A stretch of 64,000 nt of DNA from Symbiodinium natans (GCA_905221605.1 CAJNDS010001979.1:117501-181500), one strand, 5' to 3'; shown: positions 47,933 to 57,687, counted from the first letter of the stretch. Program-made: numbers and translations. The notes: generated by a model from the letters alone, not told the origin.

Positions 47933-48525
47933 TTGAGGGTTTGGGGTGCAGAGGTTAGGGGTGTTAGGGTTTAGGCGTTTAGGCGTTGAGGGTTTGTCAT
48001 GGTGTAGGGGTGCCTTAAAAAGCCCCTAAGCCCTGAACCCCCGAATCCTCTAGTAGGGTTTAGGGTTTAGGGTTCAGGATAATCCAGAATGTCGCAACTT
48101 TGACAGAGCCGGTCCGGGTTTCGGGGGGGACAAGGGGGAGCGTCCGGCCGAGGGTTCCGCGGAACGGAAGCAACTGGGAAAACACAACAAACCCTGAACA
48201 ATGCCCTTGTAAGGTCTCTGAAGTACCCTGAAACCCTAAGAGCTTCGGGTTAGGTCTAGAACGGCCCGTCTGCAACCCTTCCTGGAGGCTGCAGGAACCC
48301 GCCCACAGTACCTCGTGATCAAGGGGCTGCGAGGGCTTTTTAAGGTTGAGGTTTTAGGTAGGTTTTGTTTGCTGTAATGTCAGGGGTGGGGGGGGGGTGG
48401 AGTTCGGGGCTTGGGGCTCTTTTTCGGGGGAACTTCTGCAAACATTGTCGGCTGTTGGTGTTTAAGGTTTGCGGCGGCTTTTTTCCCACTAGGCCAACCC
48501 CAAACTCTAACAAACCCCCGGCCCA

Positions 48526-48655
48526 ATCCAAGCCCCAAGCCCCAAGCCCCAAGCCCCAAGCCCCAAGCCCCAAGCCCCAAGCCCCCAGCCCCAAGCCCCC
48601 AGCCCCAAGCCCCAAGCCCCAAGCCCCAAGCCCCAAACCCCAAACCCCAAACCCT
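48526..48655 (-). repeat. CCCCAAG array passing into CCCCAAA
   Basis: About 17 units, mostly CCCCAAG with two CCCCCAG units, the last three CCCCAAA: another locally homogenised variant. Confidence 0.94.
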
Positions 48656-48740
48656 AACAAACCCCAAAAACCCTAACAAACCCCCCTGCCCAACATCCAT
48701 TGTATGGCCGGCCTTTTTTTGGGGCTCTCCAAGTGCGAAG

Positions 48741-48763
48741 CGCCGTGCGCAAAGCGCACGGCG
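48741..48763. other. Perfect 10-bp GC hairpin
   Basis: CGCCGTGCGC, loop AAA, GCGCACGGCG. Isolated in unique sequence; no poly-T follows. Confidence 0.8.
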
Positions 48764-48818
48764 GCGAATCGGGCTCTCGCTGGGCCTCGGAGAGGTCATG
48801 GCCCGGACCCTTAGTTGG

Positions 48819-48972
48819 GGGGGGGGGGGGGGGGTTTAGGGTTTAGGGTTTAGGGTTTAGGGTTTAGGGTTTAGGGTTTAGGGTTTAGGGTTTAGGGTTT
48901 AGGGTTTAGGCTTTAGGGTTTAGGGTTTAGGGTTTAGGGTTTAGGGTTTAGGGTTTAGGGTTTAGGGTTTAG
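48819..48972 (+). repeat. Poly-G then TTTAGGG array
   Basis: About 16 G then 20 heptamers, near perfect. Confidence 0.97.
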
Positions 48973-49138
48973 AAGATTTCTAAGGGGGTTGGGGGTTTGG
49001 GACTAGGAAAGGAAACCTCGGGAGGTCTGGGGCTGAGACGTTGGGACGCTGGAGGGTTTCTTTTGCACGGCAATAGGGGCCAACTTAGATCGCGTTAATT
49101 CAGTCCCCAGAACCCCTAACCCCTAGTCCCCTAAACCC

Positions 49139-49242
49139 CTAAACCCTAAACCCTAAACCCTAAACCCTAAACCCTAAACCCTAAACCCTAAACCCTAAAC
49201 CCTAAACCCTAAACCCTAAACCCTAAACCCTAAACCCTAACC
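49139..49242 (-). repeat. CCCTAAA array
   Basis: About 15 perfect units. Confidence 0.96.
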
Positions 49243-49294
49243 CCACACCCCCGAAGCCTAAAGGCCCATGAACACCCCCCAACCGCCTCACAAG

Positions 49295-49358
49295 CCGAGG
49301 CGAGAGGCGGCCCCGCCGTCCACGCAGAGGGCTCAGGCCACCAAAGCGCAGCTCAAGG
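49295..49358 (+). CDS. Candidate exon, basic Ala/Gln-rich
   Basis: After cacaag the frame reads PRREAAPPSTQRAQATKAQL and K, with donor AAGG|gtgttt. CCCTAAA upstream, TTTAGGG downstream. Unknown. Confidence 0.38.
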
Positions 49359-49378
49359 GTGTTTTGGGGGGTTCCTGT

Positions 49379-49456
49379 TAGGGTTTAGGGTTTAGGGTTT
49401 AGGGTTTAGGGTTTAGGGTTTAGGGTTTAGGGTTTAGGGTTTAGGGTTTAGGGTTT
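49379..49456 (+). repeat. TTTAGGG array
   Basis: About 11 perfect units. 49500-49740 is decayed CCCTCAA-type repeat. Confidence 0.96.
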
Positions 49457-49790
49457 GGGGTTTCGGGCTTAGGGTTTCCGTTTGAGGTTTAAAAAGTAGA
49501 GGCAGTCAGACCAGAGGCAATTCAACAGCAAGGAGGTTCGCGTTTCCCCCTAAACTGTCAACCTTAAACCCGCAACCCTCGACCTTAGACCCTAAGCCCT
49601 CAAGCCGAAACCCTCAGCTCTCAACCAAAAACCGTCAATCTTAAACCCTCAACCCTCAACCCTCAACCCTGAACCCTAGGCCCTCAGTCCTAAGTCCCTG
49701 AGTCCCCACAAGCACAAGTTTTCGAAGTCTCCCTTGTTCAGGGTCCAGGGTTTAGGGTTTAGGGTTTCGGGTTTGGGGTGCCTGGCGGAG

Positions 49791-49844
49791 GCAATGGGGA
49801 CATGTACGAGTACGCCGAGGCGCGGAAACCAACCCCAGCTTTTA
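49791..49844 (+). CDS. Candidate exon, unknown
   Basis: Acceptor ggcggag|GC, then NGDMYEYAEARKPTPAF. Flanked by TTTAGGG tracts on both sides. Confidence 0.35.
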
Positions 49845-50084
49845 GGGACCTCGAGGGGTTTAGGGTTTAGGGTTTAGGGTTTAGGGTTCTAGGGTTTAGG
49901 GGTGTTTAGGGGACGAGGGTGTAGAGCCTCAAGGTTCCGGGATTGTAGCTCAAGGTATCTCTGATCCTTAAAGGTCAAGAATATCTGGTGCCATATGTGA
50001 GGCCGTTGTTGCGGGGTTTAGGAGCCCTTCGGCCCCCTAAACCCAGTTATCAGCTCGGAGTTTAGAATCCAGGACTTGGGGACT

Positions 50085-50300
50085 TGGGGACTTCGGGACT
50101 TAGGGACTTAGGGACTTAGGGACTTAGGGACTTAGGGACTCAGGGTTTGGAGTCTTTTGCAAGGTTTTGAGCTTTAGGTTTTAAGGATTAGGATGCAAGG
50201 CTTGGGCTTAGGGCTTAGGGCTTTGGGCTTAGGGCTTTGGGCTTAGGGCTTGGGGCTTAGGGCTTAGGGCTTAGGGTTTAGGGTTTAGGGTTGAGGTTTA
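50085..50300 (+). repeat. GGGACTTA octamers then GGGCTTA units
   Basis: Eight GGGACTTA octamers (50085-50145), then after 50 bp a run of GGGCTTA/GGGCTTT heptamers, grading into TTTAGGG: two local variants side by side. Confidence 0.9.
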
Positions 50301-50532
50301 GGGTTTAGGGCACCCTAAACCCTAAACCCTAAACCCTAAACCCAAAACCCAAAACCCAAAACCCTAAACCCTAAACCCGAAAACCCGAAACCCGAAACCC
50401 TCAAACCGCGGAAGCTCGGACAGTTTCTCACTTCAGGTTTCCCGCCCAAACCTGCTGCAGCGCCCAGTACGCCCGCCGCAGAGCCCAGGTCCCGACCAAG
50501 GCTCCGCCCACCAAGCCTAGCCCTAACCCCAG

Positions 50533-50787
50533 CATCTGCAACAGATGCAGTTCCAGGGCCGCATCTGGTACTACTTTTACGACCTAGGCAGCCCCTTGCC
50601 CGGGGCCACGGATGTCGACTGGGAAATCTGGGAGGCCGACGATGAGCCCCCCAGGATTCTGGACATGGATGGAGGGAACATCTTTGCCCGTCAGGGCGGG
50701 AAGTTGCTGTGGATCCATGGCGAGCGTGAAGTTGAGAGGTGGCTCGACCTGGCCTGCCTGAGTCGTCCCTTTCTTCAAACCCAAAAC
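50533..50787 (+). CDS. Candidate exon, Trp-rich domain of unknown family
   Basis: After accccag the frame reads HLQQMQFQGRIWYYFYDLGS, then PLPGATDVDWEIWEADDEPP, RILDMDGGNIFARQGGKLLW and IHGEREVERWLDLACLSRPF. Five Trp, and an alternating hydrophobic pattern suggests beta strands. It is the longest single coding island between 45 and 60 kb. It runs into CCCAAAA repeat after LQTQ, where the exon must end. The upstream 50438-50520 is a Pro/Ala-rich open stretch (FPPKPAAAPSTPAAEP) that may be another exon. Confidence 0.5.
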
Positions 50788-50960
50788 CCAAACCCAAAAC
50801 CCAAAACCCAAAACCCAAAACCCAAAACCCAAAACCCTAAACCCCAAACCCCAAACCCCAAACCCGAAACCCTAAACCCAAAACCCTAAACCCTAAACCT
50901 TAAACCCTAAACTCTAAATCCTGAACCCTAAACCCTAAACCCTAAACCCTAAACCCAAAA
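50788..50960 (-). repeat. CCCAAAA, CCCCAAA and CCCTAAA tract
   Basis: Three variants in succession, each in short runs. Confidence 0.92.
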
Positions 50961-51011
50961 CCCCTAACCCTAAACCTTAAACCCTAAACCCCGAACCCCA
51001 CCCCTAAGCAG

Positions 51012-51087
51012 TCCCCAACTCTTGCGACGTTCGGTGGAGGCTGCGGACCTTCTTGGCCCCGCGGCCCTCGGACACGCCAGGGACCTG
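51012..51087 (+). CDS. Candidate exon, helical
   Basis: Acceptor taagcag|T, then PQLLRRSVEAADLLGPAALG and HARDL, donor CTG|gtggga. Strong amphipathic helix pattern. CCCTAAA upstream, TTTAGGG downstream. Confidence 0.42.
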
Positions 51088-51089
51088 GT

Positions 51090-51650
51090 GGGATTTAGGG
51101 TTTAGGGATGGTTTAGGGTTTAGGGTTTAGGGTGCAGGGTTGAGGGTGGGCTCTTGCGTGTGGCTTTGGCGTGTAGGGATCAGGGTTTTGGGGTTCAGGG
51201 TTTCCTTTTAGGATCCCTAACCCGAAGCCCTAAACCCTAAACCCTAAACCCTTGCGGTTTTCAGGGGCTCTGGGGGAGGGTGGCAGTTGATGTCAGGATC
51301 TTTGGTGTGAGTTTCGGGGTTTAGGGCTGAAGGTTTAGCGTTTGGGGTTTTGGGGGTTCAGGTTTCCAAGTTTTCCTGGGGTTCTGGACGTGAGGGTTTC
51401 GAGGTCAGAGTTCTCTTGGTTGGCATCTGACTGGCAGTGATCCTCCGATGAAACTCCAGTACTGACTTTAAGACCGCGGACCTTAGACAATCTTCAATTC
51501 TGTCTGAATGCAAGTGCGATTGCGGCGTTCGATGGGGTGCGTTTGTTTATGTTTCGTTGGTGGTCGTGCCGCTGCTGCTAAGGTGGGGATCCGTGGTTGG
51601 TCCTGCTTGGTGTTTGAGGCCGCTGTTAAACCAAAGATTCACCAATGATT
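51090..51650. other. Decayed repeat and unique sequence
   Basis: TTTAGGG remnants to 51160, then unique sequence to about 51650 with no supported gene. Confidence 0.4.
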
Positions 51651-51714
51651 AACCGTAAGAACCCTCGTGGTTTCAACCAGCCCCCAAGCCCGAAACCCTG
51701 AGCCCAGAACCCCC

Positions 51715-51842
51715 TAAACCCTAGACCCTAGACCCTAGACCCTAGACCCTAAACCCTAAACCCTAAACCCTAAACCCTAAACCCTAAACCCTGAACCCTG
51801 AACCCTGAACCCTGAACCCTAAACCCTAAACCCTAAACCCTA
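51715..51842 (-). repeat. CCCTAGA, CCCTAAA and CCCTGAA array
   Basis: Four CCCTAGA, then CCCTAAA, then four CCCTGAA units: neighbouring identical variants show local spread. Confidence 0.94.
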
Positions 51843-51851
51843 CCCGACTAG

Positions 51852-51939
51852 GCTCGGAGACGACTGGTACTTCGACACAATGAACTTGCTTTTAGACCGC
51901 CGGGGGCTCGATCCTACTCAGACGATTCTGGGGCCTTGA
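51852..51939 (+). CDS. Candidate terminal exon, unknown
   Basis: After gactag the frame reads LGDDWYFDTMNLLLDRRGLD then PTQTILGP and TGA at 51937. Looks coding; unknown family. CCCTAAA upstream. Confidence 0.4.
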
Positions 51940-51989
51940 GGGTCTCAGATGTCTAGGGTTTTAAGGGGTTTAGGAATCGAGGGTTTAGG

Positions 51990-52155
51990 GTATATAACCC
52001 TAAACCCTCAACCCTAAACCCTAGAACCTAAACTCTAAACCCTAAACCCTACTCCCTAAACCGTAAAACTCTAAACCCTAAACCCTAAACCCCAAACCCT
52101 AAACCCTAAACCCCAAACCCTACAGTCCAAACCCTAAACCCTAAACCCTCAATCA
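51990..52155 (-). repeat. Imperfect CCCTAAA array
   Basis: About 22 mutated units. 52160-52680 holds decayed TTTAGGG units and unassigned sequence; an open stretch at 52632-52685 (SEAQLWPLCPELDDGLLN) could be a small exon. Confidence 0.88.
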
Positions 52156-52683
52156 GGGTTCGAAGGCTCCCAGGTCGTGTTTCACCCTTGCGGGCCTGTC
52201 CGGTGGCCCAAACAGGTAGTGAAGGGTACGGCACTTGCTCTGTTGTCGGTTTTAGGGTTTGGGGTTTGGGGTTTAGCGTTTAGGGTTTCGGGTTGAGGGA
52301 TTAGGGTTCAGGGTTTCGGGTTTTACTAGGGTTTAGGGATGAGGGCTTGGTTGTCTACCGCCTCCCAGCGCGCGTTGGGTGGCGGAGCCTCGAAGAAGTC
52401 TTGTTTTTGTATTGGTTTCTTTTTTGGGGAAGGGGTGGAGGTACGGGAGAGGGTTCTGGGGAGTACGGTTTCTGGGGGTAGTGATACTTCGGGTCGCTGG
52501 GGGTTTCGGGAATAAGGCTGAGACCTAAGCAAGATCTAGCCCTGAGGCTTAAAGCCCTAAGCAACAAACATGAAGTCCTGTGCCACAACCTGGAACTCGC
52601 CGAACCTCAGCGGGTTTCGTTTAGGGCCTAGGGTTGAGCGAAGCCCAGCTGTGGCCTTTGTGTCCCGAACTAGACGATGGCCT

Positions 52684-52778
52684 CCTAAACCCTAAACCCT
52701 AAACCCTAAACCCTAAACCCTAAACCCTAAACCCTAAACCCTAAACCCTAAACCCTAAACCCTAAACCCTACACCCTA
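52684..52778 (-). repeat. CCCTAAA array
   Basis: About 13 units. An ATTCCCTC octamer run lies downstream at 52910-52960. Confidence 0.95.
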
Positions 52779-53104
52779 AACTTGCTACCTACAAGGCCGT
52801 GATGCCCTAAACCCGAGACCCTTGACCCGTGTTAGAGGGCTGCAGCTCCATCATGCTACGGCGCTTAGGCTGCCCTATAGAATCCCTTAAAGGGTATATA
52901 TAGGGCCCTCATTCCCTCATTCCCTCATGCCCTCATTCCCTCCTTCCCTCATTCCCTCCTAAGAACCAGGGGGTAGGAGTTTGGCGTTGTTAGGGTTTAC
53001 GGCTTAGGGTTTAGAGCTTCAGGGGCTGAGAGGCTTCAGGACTCCGCACATCCAACCCCAACTCCCCACCCCCCCACCCCGCCCTCGACACAAAAAGTGC
53101 ATTC

Positions 53105-53162
53105 GGGTTTAGGGTTAGGGTTTAGGGTTTAGGGTTTAGGGTTTCGGGTTTAGGGTTTAGGG
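53105..53162 (+). repeat. TTTAGGG array
   Basis: About eight units; on the minus strand it supplies the stop of the next entry. Confidence 0.92.
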
Positions 53163-53415
53163 GGCGACGGAACAGCACGCTGAGGAAGAGCGACCCGCAT
53201 CACCCTGCTGATGGGAGCAGGAGCGTCGCGCGCAATGTCAACGCAGTACGCGCGCTCTCCCAAGGGCAGCACGCGCACACGTCTCAAGTACGGGAAGCTC
53301 ACGTGCTCCCAACTCCCTCTCGGGCGCTGCCATGGTCTCTTTTTGGATGAACACTGCAGAGCAGGCGGTCTCTGACCATTACTCTTACCTGGTGGAGGTG
53401 GTGGGTTGAATTAAT
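53155..53415 (-). CDS. Minus-strand coding fragment, unknown
   Basis: On the minus strand a frame is open for about 85 codons from 53415: NPPPPPGKSNGQRPPALQC, then KRPWQRPRGSWEHVSFPYLR, RVRVLPLGERAYCVDIARDA and PAPISRVMRVALPQRAVPS. The last 45 residues look like a folded basic domain with alternating hydrophobics. No ATG precedes them, and the stop lies in the telomere-type repeat. A possible GT-AG pair (53380 to 53345, 35 bp) lies inside. Family not recognised. Confidence 0.4.
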
Positions 53416-53639
53416 GAACCCCAATTAGAAATCCCTAAATTTCAATCCTACACATCACAAACCGAAGAACCTTCAACCCAAACAAACCCCTAAGCCCTGA
53501 ACTTTAAGCGTTAACTAAGAACCTCTAACACCCAGGTTTGCAGTTACGAACAAAGGGACCCCTAAAGTAGGATTTCCTTTCAGAAGGATGGAAAGGGAGT
53601 GCAACGTGGTAATGAAGCCAGCTAAACCTTAAACCCTAA

Positions 53640-53835
53640 ACCCATACCCTAAACCCCAAACACTAAACCCTAAATCCTAAACCCCAAACCCCAAACCCCA
53701 AACCCCAAACCCCAAATTCCAAACCCCAAACCCCAAACCCTAAACCCTAAACCCTAAACCCTAAACCCTAAACCCTAAACCCTAAACCCTAAACCCTAAA
53801 CCCTAAACCCTAAACCCTAAACCCTAAACCCTACA
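53640..53835 (-). repeat. CCCCAAA then CCCTAAA array
   Basis: About 28 units with a sharp change of variant near 53735. Confidence 0.96.
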
Positions 53836-53960
53836 CCCCAAACCTTCAACCCTAAACCCTAAACCCCAAAACCCTGAACCCCCAAAAGCCCTAAACCCCA
53901 AAAAGCCCTAAACCCGAAGCCCTAAACCCCAAACTTCTCAACCCCAAACCCCCCAAAAAG

Positions 53961-54037
53961 GCTGGGGGCCGTCGCACATCCAGTTCCTGCGGAAGAAGTT
54001 CTTGGAGGCGTCAGCTGTCGGTTCTGAGGTTGCCTAG
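53961..54037 (+). CDS. Candidate terminal exon
   Basis: After caaaaag the frame reads WGPSHIQFLRKKFLEASAVG then SEVA and TAG at 54035. Helical basic segment FLRKKFLEA. CCCTAAA-type repeat upstream, TTTAGGG array starts right after the stop. Confidence 0.42.
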
Positions 54038-54118
54038 GGTTTAGGGTTTAGGGTTTAGGGTTTAGGGTTTAGGGTTTCGGGTTTGGGGTTTAGGGTTTAG
54101 GGTTTAGGGTTTAGGGTT
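54036..54118 (+). repeat. TTTAGGG array
   Basis: About 12 units. Confidence 0.95.
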
Positions 54119-54206
54119 ACACTTTCCAGACCAAAACACGTCATTGGGTTTGGGGTGTGACGTGGACTTATCCCGAACCTTGCCTTCTGGCCCAATTTCG
54201 AACCTC

Positions 54207-54292
54207 CTAAACCCTAAACCCTAAACCCTAAACCCTATACCCTAAACCCTAAACCCTAAACCCTAAACCCTAAACCCTAAACCCTAAACCCA
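54207..54292 (-). repeat. CCCTAAA array
   Basis: About 12 units. The next 300 bp (54293-54600) are unassigned with weak open frames. Confidence 0.95.
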
Positions 54293-54667
54293 GAACCATC
54301 GAATCATTCGGGGGCAGAGTTTTGGTGTTGTTTCGGTTTTAGGGTCACAGGGTTGCAGGATGTAGGGCTTGGATATCAGTTTACGGGTTTTGGGGTTTTT
54401 TGGGGGGTTTTCGGAATCAATGTATAAAGAGCAAATCAGAAGGAACCCGGAGGGTGTACGGCAGGGGGGTGTAGCTTCCCACATTCCTCAACTAAGGCAT
54501 AAGAGAACCCCCCAAAATGGGTATTTCCCAAAGTTGGGCCCAAATGCCTTAATACGGCCTCCTAGACACCCTACTAAGCTCAAGCCCTCAACTTGTTGGT
54601 TCAGGGTTTAGGGTTTAGGGTTTAGGGTTTAGGGTGTGGGGTTTGAGGCTTCGGGTTTGCGGTTTAG

Positions 54668-54780
54668 TGGGTGGACTGCCCCTTGGTGCCAAGAGCGAGG
54701 CCACTGAGAATGGGGAGGAGGAGCTGGACAAGAAAGGCGCTGCCCTTGGAATGGATCCGCCCATGGGAATTGGGAGGTTC
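54668..54780 (+). CDS. Candidate exon, copy 1 of a duplicated segment
   Basis: The frame reads GLPLGAKSEATENGEEELDK then KGAALGMDPPMGIGRF. The KGAALGMDPPMG part is repeated in diverged form at 55003. TTTAGGG on the left side. Confidence 0.4.
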
Positions 54781-54835
54781 ATGGTTTATACATATATGCA
54801 TATTTGATTTTCGTTTTTTTTGATAAGGGTTGGGG

Positions 54836-54916
54836 TTTAGGGTTTAGGGTTTGAGTTTAGGGTTTAGGGTTTAGGGTTTAAGGTTTAGCGTTTAGGGTTT
54901 AGGGTTTAGGGTTTCG
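54836..54916 (+). repeat. TTTAGGG array
   Basis: About 12 imperfect units. Confidence 0.92.
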
Positions 54917-54940
54917 GTTTTAGGGAGGGAACCAATTGCA

Positions 54941-55000
54941 ACTGTACTTATAACCAACTTATAAGCCCCTAAAGTGCCCTGGCTTCGTTGTAAGTACAGT
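54941..55000. mobile_element. Hairpin element, family H
   Basis: Inverted ends ACTGTACTTATAACCAA and TTGTAAGTACAGT around a 30-bp centre. Confidence 0.6.
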
Positions 55001-55002
55001 GA

Positions 55003-55044
55003 TGAAAGGCGTTGCCCCTGGAGTCGATCCGCTCATGAGAGTGA
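55003..55044 (+). CDS. Candidate exon, copy 2 of a duplicated segment
   Basis: MKGVAPGVDPLMR followed by a perfect donor-like AGA|gtgagt. The nucleotide sequence matches 54735-54780 with about a dozen differences. The hairpin element lies directly upstream. Confidence 0.4.
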
Positions 55045-55090
55045 GTGTGTACCATAGGGGCCTTAGTCATTATAATGGGGTTTTGGGGTT
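55043..55090. mobile_element. Dispersed repeat, family I copy 3 (inverted)
   Basis: 'ataggggccttagtcattataatggg' is the inverted match of the family I core at 31714. Confidence 0.45.
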
Positions 55091-55099
55091 TACAGGGTT

Positions 55100-55850
55100 T
55101 AGGGTTTAGGGTTTAGTCTTTAGGGTGAATAACTAGAACAGAGTTTTGGGTGTTATTCTAGTAGAGTTACATAGGGACCAGAAGGGAGTTCTATTAGTAA
55201 GTATTCTGACCTATGTATTAGTCTAGGTTTTAGTCTTGGGTTTTGTCTGGGGCTTTTTGGGTTTGTAGGGATTGTAGGGATTGTAGGGTTTTGTCGTCCA
55301 TTCTTGTAGTTTTTTGGGGGCGGGGCAGGGGGGGTTGTAGGGTTCATAGGGGTTAAGAGATTTCTGGCCCCAGTGGTTGGTAAGGCTCGCGTTGTTCGTT
55401 CCGCAAGGAAAGAGGGTTTAGGCTTTAGGGTTTGGGGTACAGGGTCGAAGAGTTCAAGACTTGGAGTCGTACGGCATACTTGGTGGGGGGGGGGAGTTGG
55501 CTCCATGGGGGCAGGTTTGGGCACCCACTCCCGAGGCTCACGACCCTGAGTTTTCTTCCCGAATAGGGGTTTACGGGTGTAAAGCTTCTACCCAAGCCTT
55601 GACGTAAACCCTTAAACCAGTCACGAACCCCCAAAAGCCTAAACCCCAAAAAGCCCAAACCCTAAGCCCCCAAAAACCCCAAACGCCTAGACCGTGTAAA
55701 TTACGCCCTGCAAGCCCGAAAGGCTGTTAGACCCTTAGCCCTGAACCCTAAAGGCCCTACAGCCCAAGGGCCTCAAGCCCCTAAACCGCATGACCCCATA
55801 GCAGCCACTACTTGCTTAAGAACCTCCCCAAAATAGCAGATAAGAATCAT
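55100..55850. other. Unassigned stretch
   Basis: T/G-rich unique sequence and decayed repeats. Long minus-strand open frames at 55153-55650 are Pro-rich and cross telomere-like units, so they are not called. Confidence 0.4.
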
Positions 55851-55854
55851 CATA

Positions 55855-55972
55855 TGAAGCAGGGTTTATATTACTGTTTTTGGTGAATGCATATAAGGTT
55901 CCTTTTTTAATATTGGTGAGCGTATGTACCTGGTGTCCTTTTGGGGGTACAAGAAATATATACCCTACTTCA
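55855..55972. mobile_element. MITE-like element, family B copy 3
   Basis: Best copy: 118 bp, TGAAGCAGGGTTTATAT at left and ATATACCCTACTTCA at right, TA on both sides. Confidence 0.82.
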
Positions 55973-56035
55973 TATTGCCCTAAGAAGCAGAACATGTTCA
56001 TTGTTTTTGGGCGGCTCTCAAGCAAATAGCAGACT

Positions 56036-56132
56036 GGGACGCAGAGTAGGCCCTGATTCGCTCTTTTGGGGGTTCAGGTTCCCTTGTGCAGTACATAGTT
56101 TAAACCAAAAAGGGCACCCCTTTCATTCCTAG
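56036..56132. mobile_element. MITE-like element, family G copy 1
   Basis: 'gagtaggccctgattc' at left and 'aaagggcacccctttcattcctag' at right; similar to 59059-59153. Confidence 0.6.
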
Positions 56133-56372
56133 CCCTAAACCCTAGCCCTAAACCCTAAACCCTAAACCCTAAGCCCTAAACCCTAAACCCTAAACGCTAA
56201 GCCCTAATCCCTAAACCCGAAACCCTAAACCCTAAACCCTACACGCCAAGCCCTAAACCCTAAACCCTAAACCCAAAACCCAAAACCCTAAACCCTAAAC
56301 CCTAAACCCTAAACCCTAAACCCTAAACCCTAAACCCTAAACCCTAAACCCTAAACCCTAAACCCTAAACCC
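56132..56372 (-). repeat. CCCTAAA array
   Basis: About 33 units with CCCTAAG, CCCGAAA and ACACGCC variants in the first half. Confidence 0.96.
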
Positions 56373-56375
56373 TTG

Positions 56376-56426
56376 TATTCCTACGAGGCTTCTTTAGCCT
56401 CTTCGCCGAGCTGCAGGCTGCGATTT
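56376..56426 (+). CDS. Candidate exon, hydrophobic
   Basis: The frame reads VFLRGFFSLFAELQAAI with a TAG in the following repeat. CCCTAAA upstream, TTTAGGG downstream. Confidence 0.3.
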
Positions 56427-56640
56427 AGGGTTTAGGGTTTAGGGTTTAGGGTTTAGGGTTTGCAGGGGGGGGGGGGGGGGGGGGGGGGGTTTAGGGGTTT
56501 AGGGTTTAGGGTTTAGGGGGTTAGTGTTTGGGATTTAGGGGTTGGGGTTTAGGCTTAGGGTTCAGGGTTTAGGGTTTAGGGTTTGGGGTTTAGGGTCTAG
56601 GGTTTGGGGTTCAGGGTTCAGGGTTTAAGGGTCCATAGAA
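56424..56640 (+). repeat. TTTAGGG array with 25-base poly-G
   Basis: Six heptamers, a G run at about 56466-56490, then imperfect units. A C run of about 26 lies at 56669-56694. Confidence 0.93.
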
Positions 56641-56699
56641 CTACCGTTAGTCTGGGTGCCCCAGCTTCCCCCCCCCCCCCCCCCCCCCCCCCCCCACAA

Positions 56700-57120
56700 A
56701 GACAGGGGTTGTGGTTGAGGGTTTGGAGTTTAGGGGTTTAGGGTTTAGGGTTTGGGGTTTAGGGTTGAGGGGTTGTGGGGTTAGGGTTTGGGTTTAGGAT
56801 ATAGGATTTGTGGTTCAGGGATTGTGGAGTTTAGTGGTTGTGGGGTTTTAGGGTTTGGGGTTTAGGCGGAGCCCGCGTGCTATGGTTTAGGCTTCATGGT
56901 TGAGGGTGCTTTGTGGCTCAGGGTCGAAAGTTTTGTTCTGAGTCGCTTTGAGAAGTATCTAGGGTTCAGGACTCTTTGCGGGTTAAGTTTTGCTTTGAGG
57001 TTTAGTTGAGGCTTCAGGGATATTTTTTCAACCGCACTACTCTGGAGCTACGCAGCTCGAGGCCCATCCCCGAAACTGTTGAACCTTAGTGATGCGTGGT
57101 TATAGCCCCAGATCCTAAGC
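56700..57120 (+). other. Decayed TTTAGGG and unique sequence
   Basis: Mutated units to about 56860, then T/G-rich unique sequence to 57120. No gene. Confidence 0.5.
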
Positions 57121-57129
57121 CGTGAGCCT

Positions 57130-57270
57130 GAAACCCTAAAGCCTAAACCCGAAACCCTAACCCGAAACCCCAAACCCCAAACCCTAAACCCTAAACCCGA
57201 AACCCTAAACCCGAAACCCTAAACCCTAAACCCGAAACCCTAAACCCTAAACCCTAAACCCCACACCCCC
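57130..57270 (-). repeat. CCCGAAA/CCCTAAA alternating array
   Basis: About 20 units in which CCCGAAA and CCCTAAA alternate, suggesting a 14-bp higher-order unit. Confidence 0.92.
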
Positions 57271-57298
57271 CTCCTCAAAAAGCCCCCGAACGCCGCAG

Positions 57299-57357
57299 GA
57301 CATGCCGCCCTCGGTCGCCGAGTCGGCGTTCCGCACCGCGGCTTTGGTATTCGGGGG
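57299..57357 (+). CDS. Candidate exon with strong splice sites
   Basis: Acceptor cgccgcag|GAC and donor GGGGG|gtaagg enclose DMPPSVAESAFRTAALVFG. Both borders fit consensus and CCCTAAA/TTTAGGG flanks have the usual order. Unknown family. Confidence 0.5.
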
Positions 57358-57600
57358 GTAAGGCCGCCTACTAGGGTTTGGGGTTGAGGGTTTAGGGTTT
57401 GGGGTTTGGGGTTTAGGGTTTGGGGTTTGTGGCTTAGGGTTGAGGGTTTGGGGCGTTAGGCTTGCCGCAGTGTTTTGGGGCTTTGGGTTTCAGGCCCAGG
57501 TGAGGATGTATCTTCCACTGATGGCGTGATGTTTTTCGGCAGCGCTGGTCTGGCAGATCAGACTTTGCCTGGGGGAGGCGATGTTGAGTCCCTCACCCTA

Positions 57601-57682
57601 GGCCCTTAAAGCCCTTAAAGCCCTTAAAGCCCTTAAAGCCCTTAAAGCCCTTAAAGCCCTTGAAGCCCTTGAAGCCCTTAAT
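57601..57682 (-). repeat. CCCTTAAAG nonamer array
   Basis: Nine units of CCCTTAAAG, the last ones CCCTTGAAG. Confidence 0.95.
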
Positions 57683-57687
57683 CCTAG

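Noticed and set aside
48340-48839. Gly-Leu-Gly-Ala and Pro-Lys-Pro-Gln repeat frames on both strands
   Set aside because: Periodic translation of the CCCCAAG heptamer array.
50336-50850. Minus-strand frames with FWVLGFGF repeats overlapping the Trp-rich exon
   Set aside because: They extend through telomere-variant repeats; the + strand has the splice-like start and the better composition.
52905-52960. Regular spacing of short units considered as CRISPR-like
   Set aside because: Perfect tandem octamers with no spacers; the context is eukaryotic.
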